Notes under the pieces: generated by a model
The model's database searches: none
What the model saw: only the letters and a program-made list of their open reading frames with translations
What the model was told of the DNA's origin: nothing
Part shown: piece after piece, positions 19,565-27,992 of the stretch
Position numbering within the stretch: position 1 is the first letter of the stretch
How the letters are laid out: each line of letters opens with the position of its first letter
Program-made: the position numbers and the translations under genes
DNA from: CALMBW01 sp963779645
GTDB lineage: Bacteria > Actinomycetota > CADDZG01 > WHSQ01
Reading direction: 5' to 3'
DNA length: 64,000 nucleotides
Assembly (NCBI GenBank): GCA_963779645.1
Contig: CAVZYX010000015.1
Location: 310,001 to 374,000 of the forward strand

Positions 19565-20233
19565 TCACACACCTCCGAAGCGGCGGTCGCGCGCCGCGTA
19601 GTCGCGCAAGGCATCGAACAGTGCGTGCCGGTCGAAGTCAGGCCAGAGCGTTTCTGTGAAGTAGAGCTCCGCGTAAGCGCTCTGCCACAGGAGGAAATTG
19701 CTGAGACGTTGTTCTCCGCTAGTGCGGATGAGGAGATCCACATCAGGAACATCGGGAGCGTAGAGATTGCCGGCGATATCTGGTCCGCGGAGGGCCGCAT
19801 CTTCGAGCTCGGCGCGGCCCCCGTAGTTGAAGCACACGAGCAGGTCCATCTTGAGGTTGTCCTTGGTCAAGTGCTCTGCATCTGCGAACTCTTCGAGGAC
19901 ATCCGCGGGAACTTCCTCTGTTCGCCCAACCCTTCGGATCCTCACGCCTCGCTCGTGCAGGTCGTCGCGGCGGATGCGGATGAGAACACGGTTGAAGTTC
20001 ATGAGGAAGTCGATCTCGTGCTGGGGCCGCGACCAGTTCTCGGTCGAGAACGCGTACACGGAGAGGAACCTGATCCCCGCTTCAAGCGCACCCTCGACCA
20101 CATCGAATAGGGCCTTCTCCCCTTGTTCGTGGCCCTTCGTTCGGTCGAGGCCGCGCGCTTCAGCCCAGCGGCCGTTGCCGTCCATGATGATGGCGACATG
20201 CCGAGGAAGCCGCTCGGACGGAACGATATCCAT
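19565..20233 (-). CDS. uppS: Isoprenyl (undecaprenyl) diphosphate synthase, cis-prenyltransferase
   Basis: A 222-residue protein. The N-terminal HVAIIMDGNGRWAEARG has the catalytic Asp (D18). FSTENWSRP and LLIRTSGEQRLSNFLLWQ are the other signatures of the cis-prenyltransferase family, which adds isopentenyl units to FPP to make the lipid carrier for peptidoglycan. The length is slightly short of the usual 240-250. It lies 9 bases after recO, the common recO-uppS order. The exact chain length of the product cannot be told. Confidence 0.94.
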   Translation of the reverse strand: MDIVPSERLPRHVAIIMDGNGRWAEARGLDRTKGHEQGEKALFDVVEGALEAGIRFLSVYAFSTENWSRPQHEIDFLMNFNRVLIRIRRDDLHERGVRIRRVGRTEEVPADVLEEFADAEHLTKDNLKMDLLVCFNYGGRAELEDAALRGPDIAGNLYAPDVPDVDLLIRTSGEQRLSNFLLWQSAYAELYFTETLWPDFDRHALFDALRDYAARDRRFGGV

Positions 20234-20242
20234 GCGAGGAAA

Positions 20243-20968
20243 CTAAACGGCCCGCAGCATCTGAAGAGACTTGAGTGGTCTCTCCAGGTGGAACTCCGCG
20301 TACTGCCTCAACAGCTGAGTCACTTCGTCCACCAGGGACACGTCCATCCGGTAGCCGAAATCGGCGTGGAGTAGGTCACCGATCAGGATCAAGCGATCCG
20401 GCGAAACTCCGATGGCATCGGGATCTTCTCGCCAGCAGGACTCGCACACGGCTCCACCCATCGATGGCGAGAATCCACCAAGGGGGCCGCGGCCCCCACA
20501 TCCCGCACAACTTGTCAGCTCGGGGTCGAATCCGGCTACCGCCAACAGCTTGACGACGAAGGCCGGGAGCACGCTCGCTCCACGGTTGTCGGCCAGAGCA
20601 GCTAGTCCCGCTACGAGCAACGAGTAGGTCGAGAACGCTTCTTCTCGATCCGGAGTGATCTTCTCGACGATCTCGGCCATGGCCGACGCCGATGCGAGCG
20701 AGTCGAAGTCACGGTGAACACCGGGGTTGGAATCGACGATGTCTGCCGAAGTGATCGTGTCGAGATCCTTGCGCCCTCTGTAGATCAGGAGTTCGACCCG
20801 GGTGAAGGGCTCTAGCCTGGCTCCGAAACGGCTCTTGGTCTTGCGGACCCCCTTGGCTACCGCCCTGATCTTGCCGTTGTCGCGGGTGAAGACCGTGAGG
20901 ATGCGATCCGCCTCCCCCAGTTTGATGGTCTTGAGAACGATTCCCTCGTCCCGATAGAGCCCCGGCAT
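20243..20968 (-). CDS. recO: DNA repair protein RecO
   Basis: A 241-residue protein. The N-terminal OB fold starts MPGLYRDEGIVLKTIKLGEA, and the C-terminal helical region has a four-Cys zinc site (CAGCG and CESC, separated by a Gly-rich loop). RecO loads RecA with RecF/RecR and anneals single strands. It heads recO-uppS-methyltransferase. In related genomes recO directly follows era; here about 3 kb of other genes separate the two. Confidence 0.94.
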   Translation of the reverse strand: MPGLYRDEGIVLKTIKLGEADRILTVFTRDNGKIRAVAKGVRKTKSRFGARLEPFTRVELLIYRGRKDLDTITSADIVDSNPGVHRDFDSLASASAMAEIVEKITPDREEAFSTYSLLVAGLAALADNRGASVLPAFVVKLLAVAGFDPELTSCAGCGGRGPLGGFSPSMGGAVCESCWREDPDAIGVSPDRLILIGDLLHADFGYRMDVSLVDEVTQLLRQYAEFHLERPLKSLQMLRAV

Positions 20969-21022
20969 AGGACTCCCCAGGCTAGACCTCGGCCCCCTCT
21001 AGACCCCGGATTTCCCCCCATC

Positions 21023-21067
21023 CGTTCTGTCGCACGAGCGAGACGCCCAGAGACCGTCTGATGCGAC
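21023..21067. repeat. Left repeat framing the AbiEi-like gene
   Basis: This segment holds CGTTCTGTCGCA (21023-21034), which is the exact inverse of 22078-22089, and GACCGTCTGATGCGAC (21052-21067), which is an exact direct copy of 22068-22083. The gene lies between. It could be a cis-regulatory operator or the end of a small mobile unit. Confidence 0.75.
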
Positions 21068-21123
21068 GGTTGCCTGTGACCAGACTCACATCGAGCCTGG
21101 CGCGCATCGGGTTTGGTGGGCCT

Positions 21124-22053
21124 ATGAGAAGCCAGGCCGATGTCGCTGCACTCGAGGCATTCGCCAGCACGAGGTTTGGGCTTATCCGCCGATCTGAGGC
21201 ATACGGATACGGAGTCTCTCCCCGGATGATCAACCGGCTCGTCAGTTCGGGTGAGTGGGTACAGGTCTTCGGCGACGTCTTCGCGCCCAGGCCAGTTCCG
21301 TTCACTTGGGAGACAATGCAGATGGCCGCCGTACTTCAAGGGGGCGAGAGAGCGATGACGGCAGGCAAAGCAACGTTGAGATTGCTTGGCTTCCAGAGAT
21401 ACAAAAGCGTCAGTCATGAGATCGCTGCTCCTCGACATCTCCACCTCCCCGAAGTCATCTGTCATCAATTCAGGGACATGACAGATTCGGATTCAATCCT
21501 CGTAAAGGGAATTCCAACACGGCGATTTGAGCCGACGCTCTTAGAGATGTGCGGAGATCGAGCCGAGAAGAAGTTCTGCCCCTCATTACTCGATGAAGCA
21601 TTGCGAAGGAAGTTGACCCACCTCAGATGGCTATACCGAACTGGCTTCCAGTATGGGAAGAGAGGGCGAGCGGGAACTCGCCTCTACCGACGATTGGTAG
21701 CGATGCGAGATGCTGACGTCGCGCTCACCGACAGCGAACTGGAAACCATCTTTCTACGGATGAGCAAACGCCTGTCCCGAAAGGCCGTGCTACATCATGT
21801 GGTCAAAGACGAAGATGGTGATCATGTTAGCGAGATCGATTTTGCGATCCCAGAACTTAAGGTCGCCATCCCCCTGAATGGATATGACCCACACAAGATG
21901 CGATTCAAGTGGGACGGTGATCACAAGACCATCGTGGTGCTCCAAAACCTCGGCTGGGGCGTGTTCCCATTCACCTTTTGGCAGGTGCGAAACGACTTCG
22001 ATTGGGTGCTGGAGCAGATCGAGATCGCCATCCGCCACCGTTCCGACGCATGA
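21124..22053 (+). CDS. Solitary AbiEi-like antitoxin-domain protein with a degenerate DUF559-like tail
   Basis: About 309 residues from ATG 21124 (an earlier in-frame ATG at 21061 lies in the repeat). The N-terminal half, ADVAALEAFASTRFGLIRR through SGEWVQVFGDVFAP, matches the winged-helix AbiEi antitoxin-like domain. The C-terminal half, SEIDFAIPELKVAIPLNGYD to VFPFTFWQVRND, follows the DUF559/Vsr-like nuclease fold common in actinobacterial proteins of this type. The usual EVDG active-site pattern reads IPLNG here, so catalytic acids appear lost. No AbiEii partner is adjacent. G+C is visibly lower than in its neighbours. It sits between era and recO, framed by repeats. Confidence 0.75.
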   Translation: MRSQADVAALEAFASTRFGLIRRSEAYGYGVSPRMINRLVSSGEWVQVFGDVFAPRPVPFTWETMQMAAVLQGGERAMTAGKATLRLLGFQRYKSVSHEIAAPRHLHLPEVICHQFRDMTDSDSILVKGIPTRRFEPTLLEMCGDRAEKKFCPSLLDEALRRKLTHLRWLYRTGFQYGKRGRAGTRLYRRLVAMRDADVALTDSELETIFLRMSKRLSRKAVLHHVVKDEDGDHVSEIDFAIPELKVAIPLNGYDPHKMRFKWDGDHKTIVVLQNLGWGVFPFTFWQVRNDFDWVLEQIEIAIRHRSDA

Positions 22054-22067
22054 GGTGGTCACCAGAT

Positions 22068-22089
22068 GACCGTCTGATGCGACAGAACG
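22068..22089. repeat. Right repeat framing the AbiEi-like gene
   Basis: This begins 15 bases after the AbiEi-like stop. Its first 16 bases repeat 21052-21067 directly and its last 12 bases are the inverse of 21023-21034. The 13 bases between it and the next stop codon contain a G run. Confidence 0.75.
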
Positions 22090-22101
22090 CGGTAGGGGGG
22101 G

Positions 22102-22299
22102 TTAGGCGATGCCTATCCGGAGGTTGCGGATGCCTTCGGTGGTCTCGTCGAACGTGACTCGTTGGCCGGGGCGGAGGAAACGGAACATGCTCGAGTCCAT
22201 CGAAGCGGGCTCGACATCCCACGTTTTCTCGCCGTCGTCGGCGAGCAGCACACCCGTTCGGGTGAGCGAGTCGTAAGCCTTAACCGTTGCCTGCGGCAT
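22102..22299 (-). CDS. Small cold-shock-domain-like protein
   Basis: Sixty-five residues: MPQATVKAYDSLTRTGVLLA, then a short beta-strand pattern ending RPGQRVTFDETTEGIRNLR. The length and the five-strand OB-fold pattern match the cold-shock domain, but the classic RNP1 motif KGFGFI is replaced by RTGVLLADD, so nucleic-acid binding is uncertain. It follows the ABC permease by 9 bases. The regulatory role is unknown. Confidence 0.6.
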   Translation of the reverse strand: MPQATVKAYDSLTRTGVLLADDGEKTWDVEPASMDSSMFRFLRPGQRVTFDETTEGIRNLRIGIA

Positions 22300-22308
22300 G
22301 AGCCTCCC

Positions 22309-23058
22309 TCACTCCGATCGGGGCCATAGAGGCCCCCTGACAGCCCAGAAGGATAGCGCTCCGAACAGCGCCAGGATCAGTAGGTCCCAGACCTGAGTAC
22401 CACTGATCGATCCGGCGAGGCCCGGTTTCAGCGCGTCCACCGCATACGTGGAGGGAAGGATCGCTTTCAGGGGGCCGAGCCAGCCCGGGATCCGGTCGGA
22501 CGGAAGGATCCCGAGGAACAGCACGGCCATCATGGCGAGGTTCGAGTACATCCCGGCAAGTTGCTCGTCGGGAGCACCGAAGCCGATCGCGACGCCCACG
22601 CCTGCAAGCGCGAATGAACCAAGGACCCACACGGGAAGGGCCGACCAGAGCGCGACGAGGGAGAGATCGAACAGCAGCGCTCCCAGAGAAACGACGATCA
22701 GCAATCCCGGCAAAGCGAAGATAGCGAAAGAGACGAGTACGGCCGCGACAACAGCGGCCCTCGACACGGGCAGGGTGGAGTAAAGATCGATCGCTCCCGA
22801 TTCCTTCAAGAAAGCGACTCGCTGCGCCAACATGACTACCGCTGTCATCGCGATCGCAAGAACAGCATTGCCGGCAACGATCTGCGAACCGAAATCAGCG
22901 ATCTGTGCGTCATCCATGACGGCCCGCATCAGAACTGCGATACCCAGTGGCATCGCAGAAGAGACGATCAGATATGGGCGCCACGACGTCCGCACGCGCG
23001 CCATCTGCATCGCGAGTAGAACCCTGAACCGTCCCGCAGCCGAGGTCGACATCCTCAT
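22309..23058 (-). CDS. ABC-2 type transporter permease
   Basis: A 249-residue protein with six hydrophobic segments, including VAGNAVLAIAMTAVVMLAQRV and FAIFALPGLLIVVSLGALLF, and the layout of ABC-2 exporter permeases. It overlaps the ATPase gene by ATGA. The pair would export a lipid, drug or polysaccharide-type substrate; nothing here identifies it. Confidence 0.88.
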   Translation of the reverse strand: MRMSTSAAGRFRVLLAMQMARVRTSWRPYLIVSSAMPLGIAVLMRAVMDDAQIADFGSQIVAGNAVLAIAMTAVVMLAQRVAFLKESGAIDLYSTLPVSRAAVVAAVLVSFAIFALPGLLIVVSLGALLFDLSLVALWSALPVWVLGSFALAGVGVAIGFGAPDEQLAGMYSNLAMMAVLFLGILPSDRIPGWLGPLKAILPSTYAVDALKPGLAGSISGTQVWDLLILALFGALSFWAVRGPLWPRSE

Positions 23059-24014
23059 ACGTCGGCCTCGTCGATAGAGCGGCCGCCCACTTCCAGATAG
23101 ACGTCCTCAAGGGTTGGAGTGACCAGCCGCACGTCCTCGAGAGCGCTCGCCCCTACCGTAGTCAGGATCTTGTCTAAGTTCGTGATCGCGTCCTCGGCGG
23201 GGACCCACGCGCTGATGTGGCGTCCTCTGACTCGCGTTTCGCCAGGGATGTCGCGCGCTATGACTAAGGGGTCTATCCCTGCACTTTCAGCCACCACGAT
23301 GTCCAGGCGCGTGCGATGCGCAAGATCGGCCTTCAGCTCGGCGGGGGTGCCGCTGACAACTATGCGACCTCGATCGAGGATCGCCACTCGGTTCAGAGCG
23401 CGTTCGGCCTCGGCCACGTCATGCGTCACCAAGATCACCGTCGACCCTGCAGCTGTTCGCTTCGCGATCAAGCTCCAGATGCGCTGGCGCAACGCGACAT
23501 CGATATCTGCAGTGGGCTCGTCGAGGATGAGGACGGGAAGGTGTCCAGAAAAGGTCATGCCGAGCTGAACGAGTCGTTTCTGCCCACCCGAGAGTTTCTT
23601 GACGAGCCGATCCCTGATCCCCCCTATCTCGAGGATGTCCAAGAGTTCGTCCGTCTCGTTCTTCGCCGCGGCCTTGCCCAGCCCTCGCAACATGCCCGTC
23701 CAGCGGATCGCTTCGGACACCTTGAACTCACCGAGGCTGAGTGATCCCTGCGGCAGGTAGGCAACCGTGCGGCCCACCCGGCGTTCGGTATCGGCGCCGT
23801 AAGAGATCGGTTCGCCGAACAGCCGGACATCGCCGGAGGTCGGAGCCAGCAGCCCCACCAGCTGCCGAACCAAGGTGGTCTTCCCGGCCCCATTGGGACC
23901 CAACAGCCCGAACGCCTCCCCAGGAGACACCTCGAAGGAGACGTCATCGTTGGCAAGCACGTCGGGCGTCCGATAGCGCTTGGTTAGATGACGGACCACA
24001 TAGGCTCTCTCCAC
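23055..24014 (-). CDS. ABC transporter ATP-binding protein
   Basis: A 319-residue protein beginning at GTG 24014, which shares one base with the era stop (TAGTG). Walker A is GPNGAGKTT at residues 39-47, the signature is LSGGQKRL, and Walker B is LILDEPTADIDVALRQ. The roughly 90-residue tail after the NBD is typical of DrrA/CcmA-type ATPases that power ABC-2 permeases. It is coupled to the permease gene downstream. Confidence 0.93.
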   Translation of the reverse strand: MERAYVVRHLTKRYRTPDVLANDDVSFEVSPGEAFGLLGPNGAGKTTLVRQLVGLLAPTSGDVRLFGEPISYGADTERRVGRTVAYLPQGSLSLGEFKVSEAIRWTGMLRGLGKAAAKNETDELLDILEIGGIRDRLVKKLSGGQKRLVQLGMTFSGHLPVLILDEPTADIDVALRQRIWSLIAKRTAAGSTVILVTHDVAEAERALNRVAILDRGRIVVSGTPAELKADLAHRTRLDIVVAESAGIDPLVIARDIPGETRVRGRHISAWVPAEDAITNLDKILTTVGASALEDVRLVTPTLEDVYLEVGGRSIDEADV

Positions 24015-24922
24015 TAGGACATCATCTCAGCCGAGAAGCCAAGCCTCTCCAACGCGTGGGCTCGGCGTTGCCAGTCCTTTTCGACCTTCACCCTCAGCTC
24101 GAGGAAGCACTTCTGACCGAAGAGGGCCTCTATCTCGAGCCGGGCTTCGGTCCCCACCTCTTTGATCGTGCCGCCCCCCTTACCGATGACGATCCCTTTC
24201 TGGGATTCACGCTCGACGAAGATGGTGCAGCGGATCTCGAGCAGCCCGTCATCACGCTCGTCCATCTCTTCTGTCACCACGGCGACCGAGTGCGGAACCT
24301 CTTCACGCATGCGATGCAGGATCTTCTCCCGAACGAGCTCCGCTACGAAACGCGGGGGAGGTTGGTCCCGACGCATACCCGGCGGGTAGTACTGGGGTCC
24401 TTCGGGCATCCGTTCGGTTATGAGGTTGCGCAGGATGTCAATGTTGTCGCCCGATCGTGCGGACAGCGGCACGAACTCCTCGAAGTCACCGAGCGCCGCA
24501 GCTTTCGTCAAGGATTCGGCGATGCGCCCCTTGTCGACGATGTCGATCTTGTTGACGATGCAGAACGTGGGACGTCCGGCGGCCCTTAAGTCCTCGGCCA
24601 CCTTCTCGTCGCCCGTCCCCACTCCGGAAGCACCATCAACGACGAAGAGCGCCAGATCGACGTCTCGCCAGGTTGCACGAACCACATCGTTCAGGCGTTC
24701 GCCCAGAAGGTTGCGCGGCTTGTGATACCCGGGAGTGTCGACGAGAACGACTTGCACGCCATCGCCGTCCATCACTCCCCTGATAGCGCTGCGCGTCGTC
24801 TGCGGCTTGTTTGAAACGATGGCGACCTTCTCACCGACGAGCGAATTAACCAGGGTGGACTTGCCAACGTTGGGTCGCCCCACGACCGCGACGAAACCAG
24901 ACCGGTAAGGAACTTCCTCCAC
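24014..24922 (-). CDS. era: GTPase Era
   Basis: A 302-residue protein. G1 is GRPNVGKST near residues 15-23, followed by the switch SNKPQTTRSAI, G3 DTPGYHKP, G4 NKID, and a C-terminal KH domain with GIVIGKGGGTIKEVGTEARL. Era binds 16S rRNA 3' ends in 30S maturation. It is directly downstream of a CorC-type gene and ybeY, the conserved order. The following ATPase gene overlaps its stop. Confidence 0.96.
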   Translation of the reverse strand: MEEVPYRSGFVAVVGRPNVGKSTLVNSLVGEKVAIVSNKPQTTRSAIRGVMDGDGVQVVLVDTPGYHKPRNLLGERLNDVVRATWRDVDLALFVVDGASGVGTGDEKVAEDLRAAGRPTFCIVNKIDIVDKGRIAESLTKAAALGDFEEFVPLSARSGDNIDILRNLITERMPEGPQYYPPGMRRDQPPPRFVAELVREKILHRMREEVPHSVAVVTEEMDERDDGLLEIRCTIFVERESQKGIVIGKGGGTIKEVGTEARLEIEALFGQKCFLELRVKVEKDWQRRAHALERLGFSAEMMS

Positions 24923-26191
24923 TTACTCGGGCTCCAGCTGACTTGCAGCTTTGCGGGAGATGACCACCTTCTGGATGCGGCGGCCGGTTACCCGTTCGGT
25001 CGTGAACTCCAGACCGTCGAAACGCACGGTCTCGCCAGGCGTTGGGACTCGACCTGTCAAACCGAAGACGAGGCCCCCAACCGTGTCCCATTCCTCGTGT
25101 GGCAGATCGACCTCGAGAAGCTCGTTGACTTCATCGATCGGCATCTTCGCGTCGACACGGATCGTGTTCTCGTCGATCGGCTCGACCAGAGGTTCTTCCT
25201 TGTCATACTCATCGACGATCTCGCCCACGATCTCTTCGATCAGGTCCTCGATCGTCACGAGGCCGGCGGTGCCTCCGTATTCATCGACCACGACCGCCAT
25301 GTGGACGTGTTGGTCCTGCATCTCGCGAAGAAGCTCCGCCACTTTCTTCGTCTCGGGCACGAACGTAGGCGCACGACCAAGTTGAGCTACCGATCCCGTC
25401 TCGTTCTTTTCATGCAGGCGCTTCAATAGGTCCTTGGCATACAGAACACCGATGATGTTGTCGGTGTCGCCTTCATACAGGGGGATCCGGGAATAGCCCG
25501 CCTCGATGATCACCTTCAGAGCCTCTTCGAGGGTTGAGCCGCCCTTCAGGCACACCATGTCCGGTCGCGGAACCATCACCTCTCTAACAACGGTGTCGCC
25601 AAACTCGAAGACGGAATGGATGAGCTCACGCTCTTCCTCCTCGATCTCTTCCTCTTCTTCTGCGACATCGACCAGGTGCCTGATCTCGTCCTCCGTGACG
25701 AACGGGCCTTTGGGCATCGCTCGCCCCGGCAACACGAGTAGCGCCAGATTCGAGATCGCGATCAGCAACCTTCCCAACGGGTTGAAGACCTTCCCGAGGA
25801 AGTAGACGGGGCGAGCCATCATCAACGCGGCCCTATCGGTCCGCTGAACCGAATAGGTCTTCGGAACAACCTCCGCGAACACGAAGATCAAGAACGTCAT
25901 CATGGCAGCAGCTATCGCCTCGCCACCGTCACCGAAGCGACGGATCGCGAGACTCGTCGCAACCGCCGTACCCGTCACGTGAGCAACCAACGTAAGAAGC
26001 AACACGACGTTGAGGTAATGCGCGGGGTCCTCAACGATCTTCAGCAGGGTCTCGGCCCCCTGCTTCTGCTCCTGAACGAGGTGGAGAGCCTTGACCCTAG
26101 TCATCCGGGTTACCGCCGTTTCGGCCAGTGCCAAACCCGCTGCGAACACGATAAGGAGCGCTATCCCGATGTAGGCGAGGAGATCACTCAT
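24923..26191 (-). CDS. CNNM/CorC (HlyC) family membrane protein, copy 3
   Basis: A 422-residue protein with DUF21 helices (YIGIALLIVFAAGLALAETA at the N-terminus), a strongly acidic linker (VAEEEEEIEEEERELIHSVF), a CBS pair (AGYSRIPLYEGDTDNIIGVL, VVDEYGGTAGLVTIEDLIEE) and a CorC_HlyC domain. It lies between ybeY and era, the genomic place where this subfamily is usually found. It is more distant from the tandem pair at 14-16.7 kb. The role in divalent-cation handling is by family only. Confidence 0.92.
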   Translation of the reverse strand: MSDLLAYIGIALLIVFAAGLALAETAVTRMTRVKALHLVQEQKQGAETLLKIVEDPAHYLNVVLLLTLVAHVTGTAVATSLAIRRFGDGGEAIAAAMMTFLIFVFAEVVPKTYSVQRTDRAALMMARPVYFLGKVFNPLGRLLIAISNLALLVLPGRAMPKGPFVTEDEIRHLVDVAEEEEEIEEEERELIHSVFEFGDTVVREVMVPRPDMVCLKGGSTLEEALKVIIEAGYSRIPLYEGDTDNIIGVLYAKDLLKRLHEKNETGSVAQLGRAPTFVPETKKVAELLREMQDQHVHMAVVVDEYGGTAGLVTIEDLIEEIVGEIVDEYDKEEPLVEPIDENTIRVDAKMPIDEVNELLEVDLPHEEWDTVGGLVFGLTGRVPTPGETVRFDGLEFTTERVTGRRIQKVVISRKAASQLEPE

Positions 26192-26631
26192 CGGTCCCCT
26201 CCGAACGATTCGAGGACGTTACGGAGGCACTGATCCATCTTCGCCTTGTCTTCCTCACCTTGGTGGTCATATCCGAGTAAGTGAAGCGTCCCGTGAACGA
26301 CCAAAGTGTCCAACTCGTTGGCGAGGTCATGGCCGATCTTGGTTGCATTCTCGGAAGCAACCTGCGGGCAGATGACCACATCGCCGAGCAGGTAGATGGC
26401 CTCGTCGGGATCGTCGTTGTCCTCCATCAGGGGGAAGGCGAGCACGTCGGTCACGTAGTCGTTCCCGGCGTATCTCGCGTTCAGCTTTCGCATGTGATCC
26501 GCGCCGACGTACAGAACCGATAACTCGGCTTCGTCGTCCACCTTCTCGTGAGTCAAGGTGTGGCGCGCAAGCTCAGACGCTCGAGCGACATCCACAGGAA
26601 GTTCTTGTTCATTGGCAACGAATACGTTCAT
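26188..26631 (-). CDS. ybeY: Endoribonuclease YbeY
   Basis: A 147-residue protein with the metal-binding motif HGTLHLLGYDH (three His) near residue 115. It is a single-strand endoribonuclease used in 16S rRNA 3' processing and ribosome quality control. The stop overlaps the start of the CorC-type gene by 4 bases; it follows phoH. Confidence 0.95.
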   Translation of the reverse strand: MNVFVANEQELPVDVARASELARHTLTHEKVDDEAELSVLYVGADHMRKLNARYAGNDYVTDVLAFPLMEDNDDPDEAIYLLGDVVICPQVASENATKIGHDLANELDTLVVHGTLHLLGYDHQGEEDKAKMDQCLRNVLESFGGDR

Positions 26632-26643
26632 AGGTTAGGGGCG

Positions 26644-27630
26644 CTACCCCCCCGACGCTCCCAGATGTTTCGTCGACTCCGCATAGATCCTGTAAGCCTC
26701 AACGATGTTCTGCACGATGCGGTGACGAACGACGTCCCGCGCGTCGAGGTGAGAGAACTCGATGCCTTCGATGCCCTTCAGCACCTCCTCGATAACGATG
26801 AGCCCGGAGCGAGCGCCGGCCGGAAGGTCGACCTGTGTGACGTCACCCGTCACGACCGCTTTCGAGCCGAATCCCAGGCGGGTCAGGAACATCTTCATCT
26901 GTTCCGGAGTGGTGTTCTGCGCCTCGTCGAGGATGATGAACGAGTCGTTCAGCGTGCGGCCCCGCATGAACGCAAGGGGGGCGATCTCGATCGTTCCTTG
27001 CTCCATGTAGCGGTTCATGGTTTCGGGCTCGTACATCTCGTAGAGCGCGTCATAAAGAGGTTTCAGATAGGGATCGATCTTTGCGGCCAAGTCACCGGGC
27101 AAGAATCCCAGCCGCTCGCCCGCCTCGACCGCCGGTCGAGTGAGAACGATGCGCGACACTTCCCCACCCTTCAGCGCCCGGATCGCCATCGCAACGGCAA
27201 GGTAGGTCTTTCCCGACCCCGCCGGACCGATCCCGAACGCGATCGTGTTGCTGCGGATCGAGTCGACGTACGCCTTCTGTCCGATCGTTTTGGGTCGGAT
27301 CGGCTTTCCTGTGTGAGTTATCACGACTGTGTCGGTCAGAACTTCTGACGGCTTGCCTTCCGAGGACTTGACCATGTCGATCGAGCGATCGATCGCGTCG
27401 GTCGTCAAGATGTGGCCGCGATCGAGGAGATTGAGAAGCTCTTCGAAGAGTTTGGAGACGCGTTCGGTCTCGGTCGGTTCCCCCGTGATGACGATCTCGT
27501 TCCCGCGCACCAATATCTGCGTATCGAACGCGGCTTCGATCAGCTTCAGGAGTTCATCCCTGGCGCCCACAAGCCCCACCATGTCTTGGTGCCCTGGGAC
27601 AAGGATCTTTACTTGCGTTTTTGCCAACAT
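26644..27630 (-). CDS. PhoH-family ATPase (PhoH-like)
   Basis: A 328-residue protein. The N-terminal 110 residues are the KH-like extension of the PhoH/YbeZ family. The ATPase core has Walker A GPAGSGKT (135-142), Walker B FIILDEAQN and the conserved TRLGFGSKAVVTGD. PhoH/YbeZ proteins act with YbeY in rRNA processing, which fits its place just upstream of ybeY. It is not shown to be phosphate regulated here. Confidence 0.93.
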   Translation of the reverse strand: MLAKTQVKILVPGHQDMVGLVGARDELLKLIEAAFDTQILVRGNEIVITGEPTETERVSKLFEELLNLLDRGHILTTDAIDRSIDMVKSSEGKPSEVLTDTVVITHTGKPIRPKTIGQKAYVDSIRSNTIAFGIGPAGSGKTYLAVAMAIRALKGGEVSRIVLTRPAVEAGERLGFLPGDLAAKIDPYLKPLYDALYEMYEPETMNRYMEQGTIEIAPLAFMRGRTLNDSFIILDEAQNTTPEQMKMFLTRLGFGSKAVVTGDVTQVDLPAGARSGLIVIEEVLKGIEGIEFSHLDARDVVRHRIVQNIVEAYRIYAESTKHLGASGG

Positions 27631-27653
27631 GCGGTTCCCCTATCCTACCGCCG

Positions 27654-27992
27654 CTAACCGGGTGGCCATTGGAGGGAGCGGCCGCCGATCACGTGCCAGT
27701 GGAGGTGGAAAACGGACTGCCCGGCCTCGGCCCCCACATTGGTCACGACCCGATAAGCCGATAACCCTTCGTCCTTCGCCACGCCGGAGACCACGACGAA
27801 CATCTCGGCCAGCAGATCTGCGTGATCGGGATCGAGGTCGGCCGCCGAAGCGATGTGTTCCTTGGGGATCACCAGCACATGGGTTGGAGCTGCCGGATTG
27901 ATATCTCTGAATGCATACACGCGGTCGGTCTCGGCCACCGCGGTCGAATCCAGTTCTTTGTTCGCGATCTTGCAGAACAGACAATCGGTCAC
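27654..27992 (-). CDS. HIT-family nucleotide-binding protein (HINT type)
   Basis: A 112-residue protein with CLFCKIANKELDS at the start and the histidine triad HLHWHVIGG near residue 97. The two N-terminal cysteines plus a later histidine may bind zinc as in other HINT proteins. It hydrolyses AMP-NH-type bonds in the family; the physiological substrate is unknown. It overlaps the mtaB stop by 4 bases. Confidence 0.93.
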   Translation of the reverse strand: MTDCLFCKIANKELDSTAVAETDRVYAFRDINPAAPTHVLVIPKEHIASAADLDPDHADLLAEMFVVVSGVAKDEGLSAYRVVTNVGAEAGQSVFHLHWHVIGGRSLQWPPG

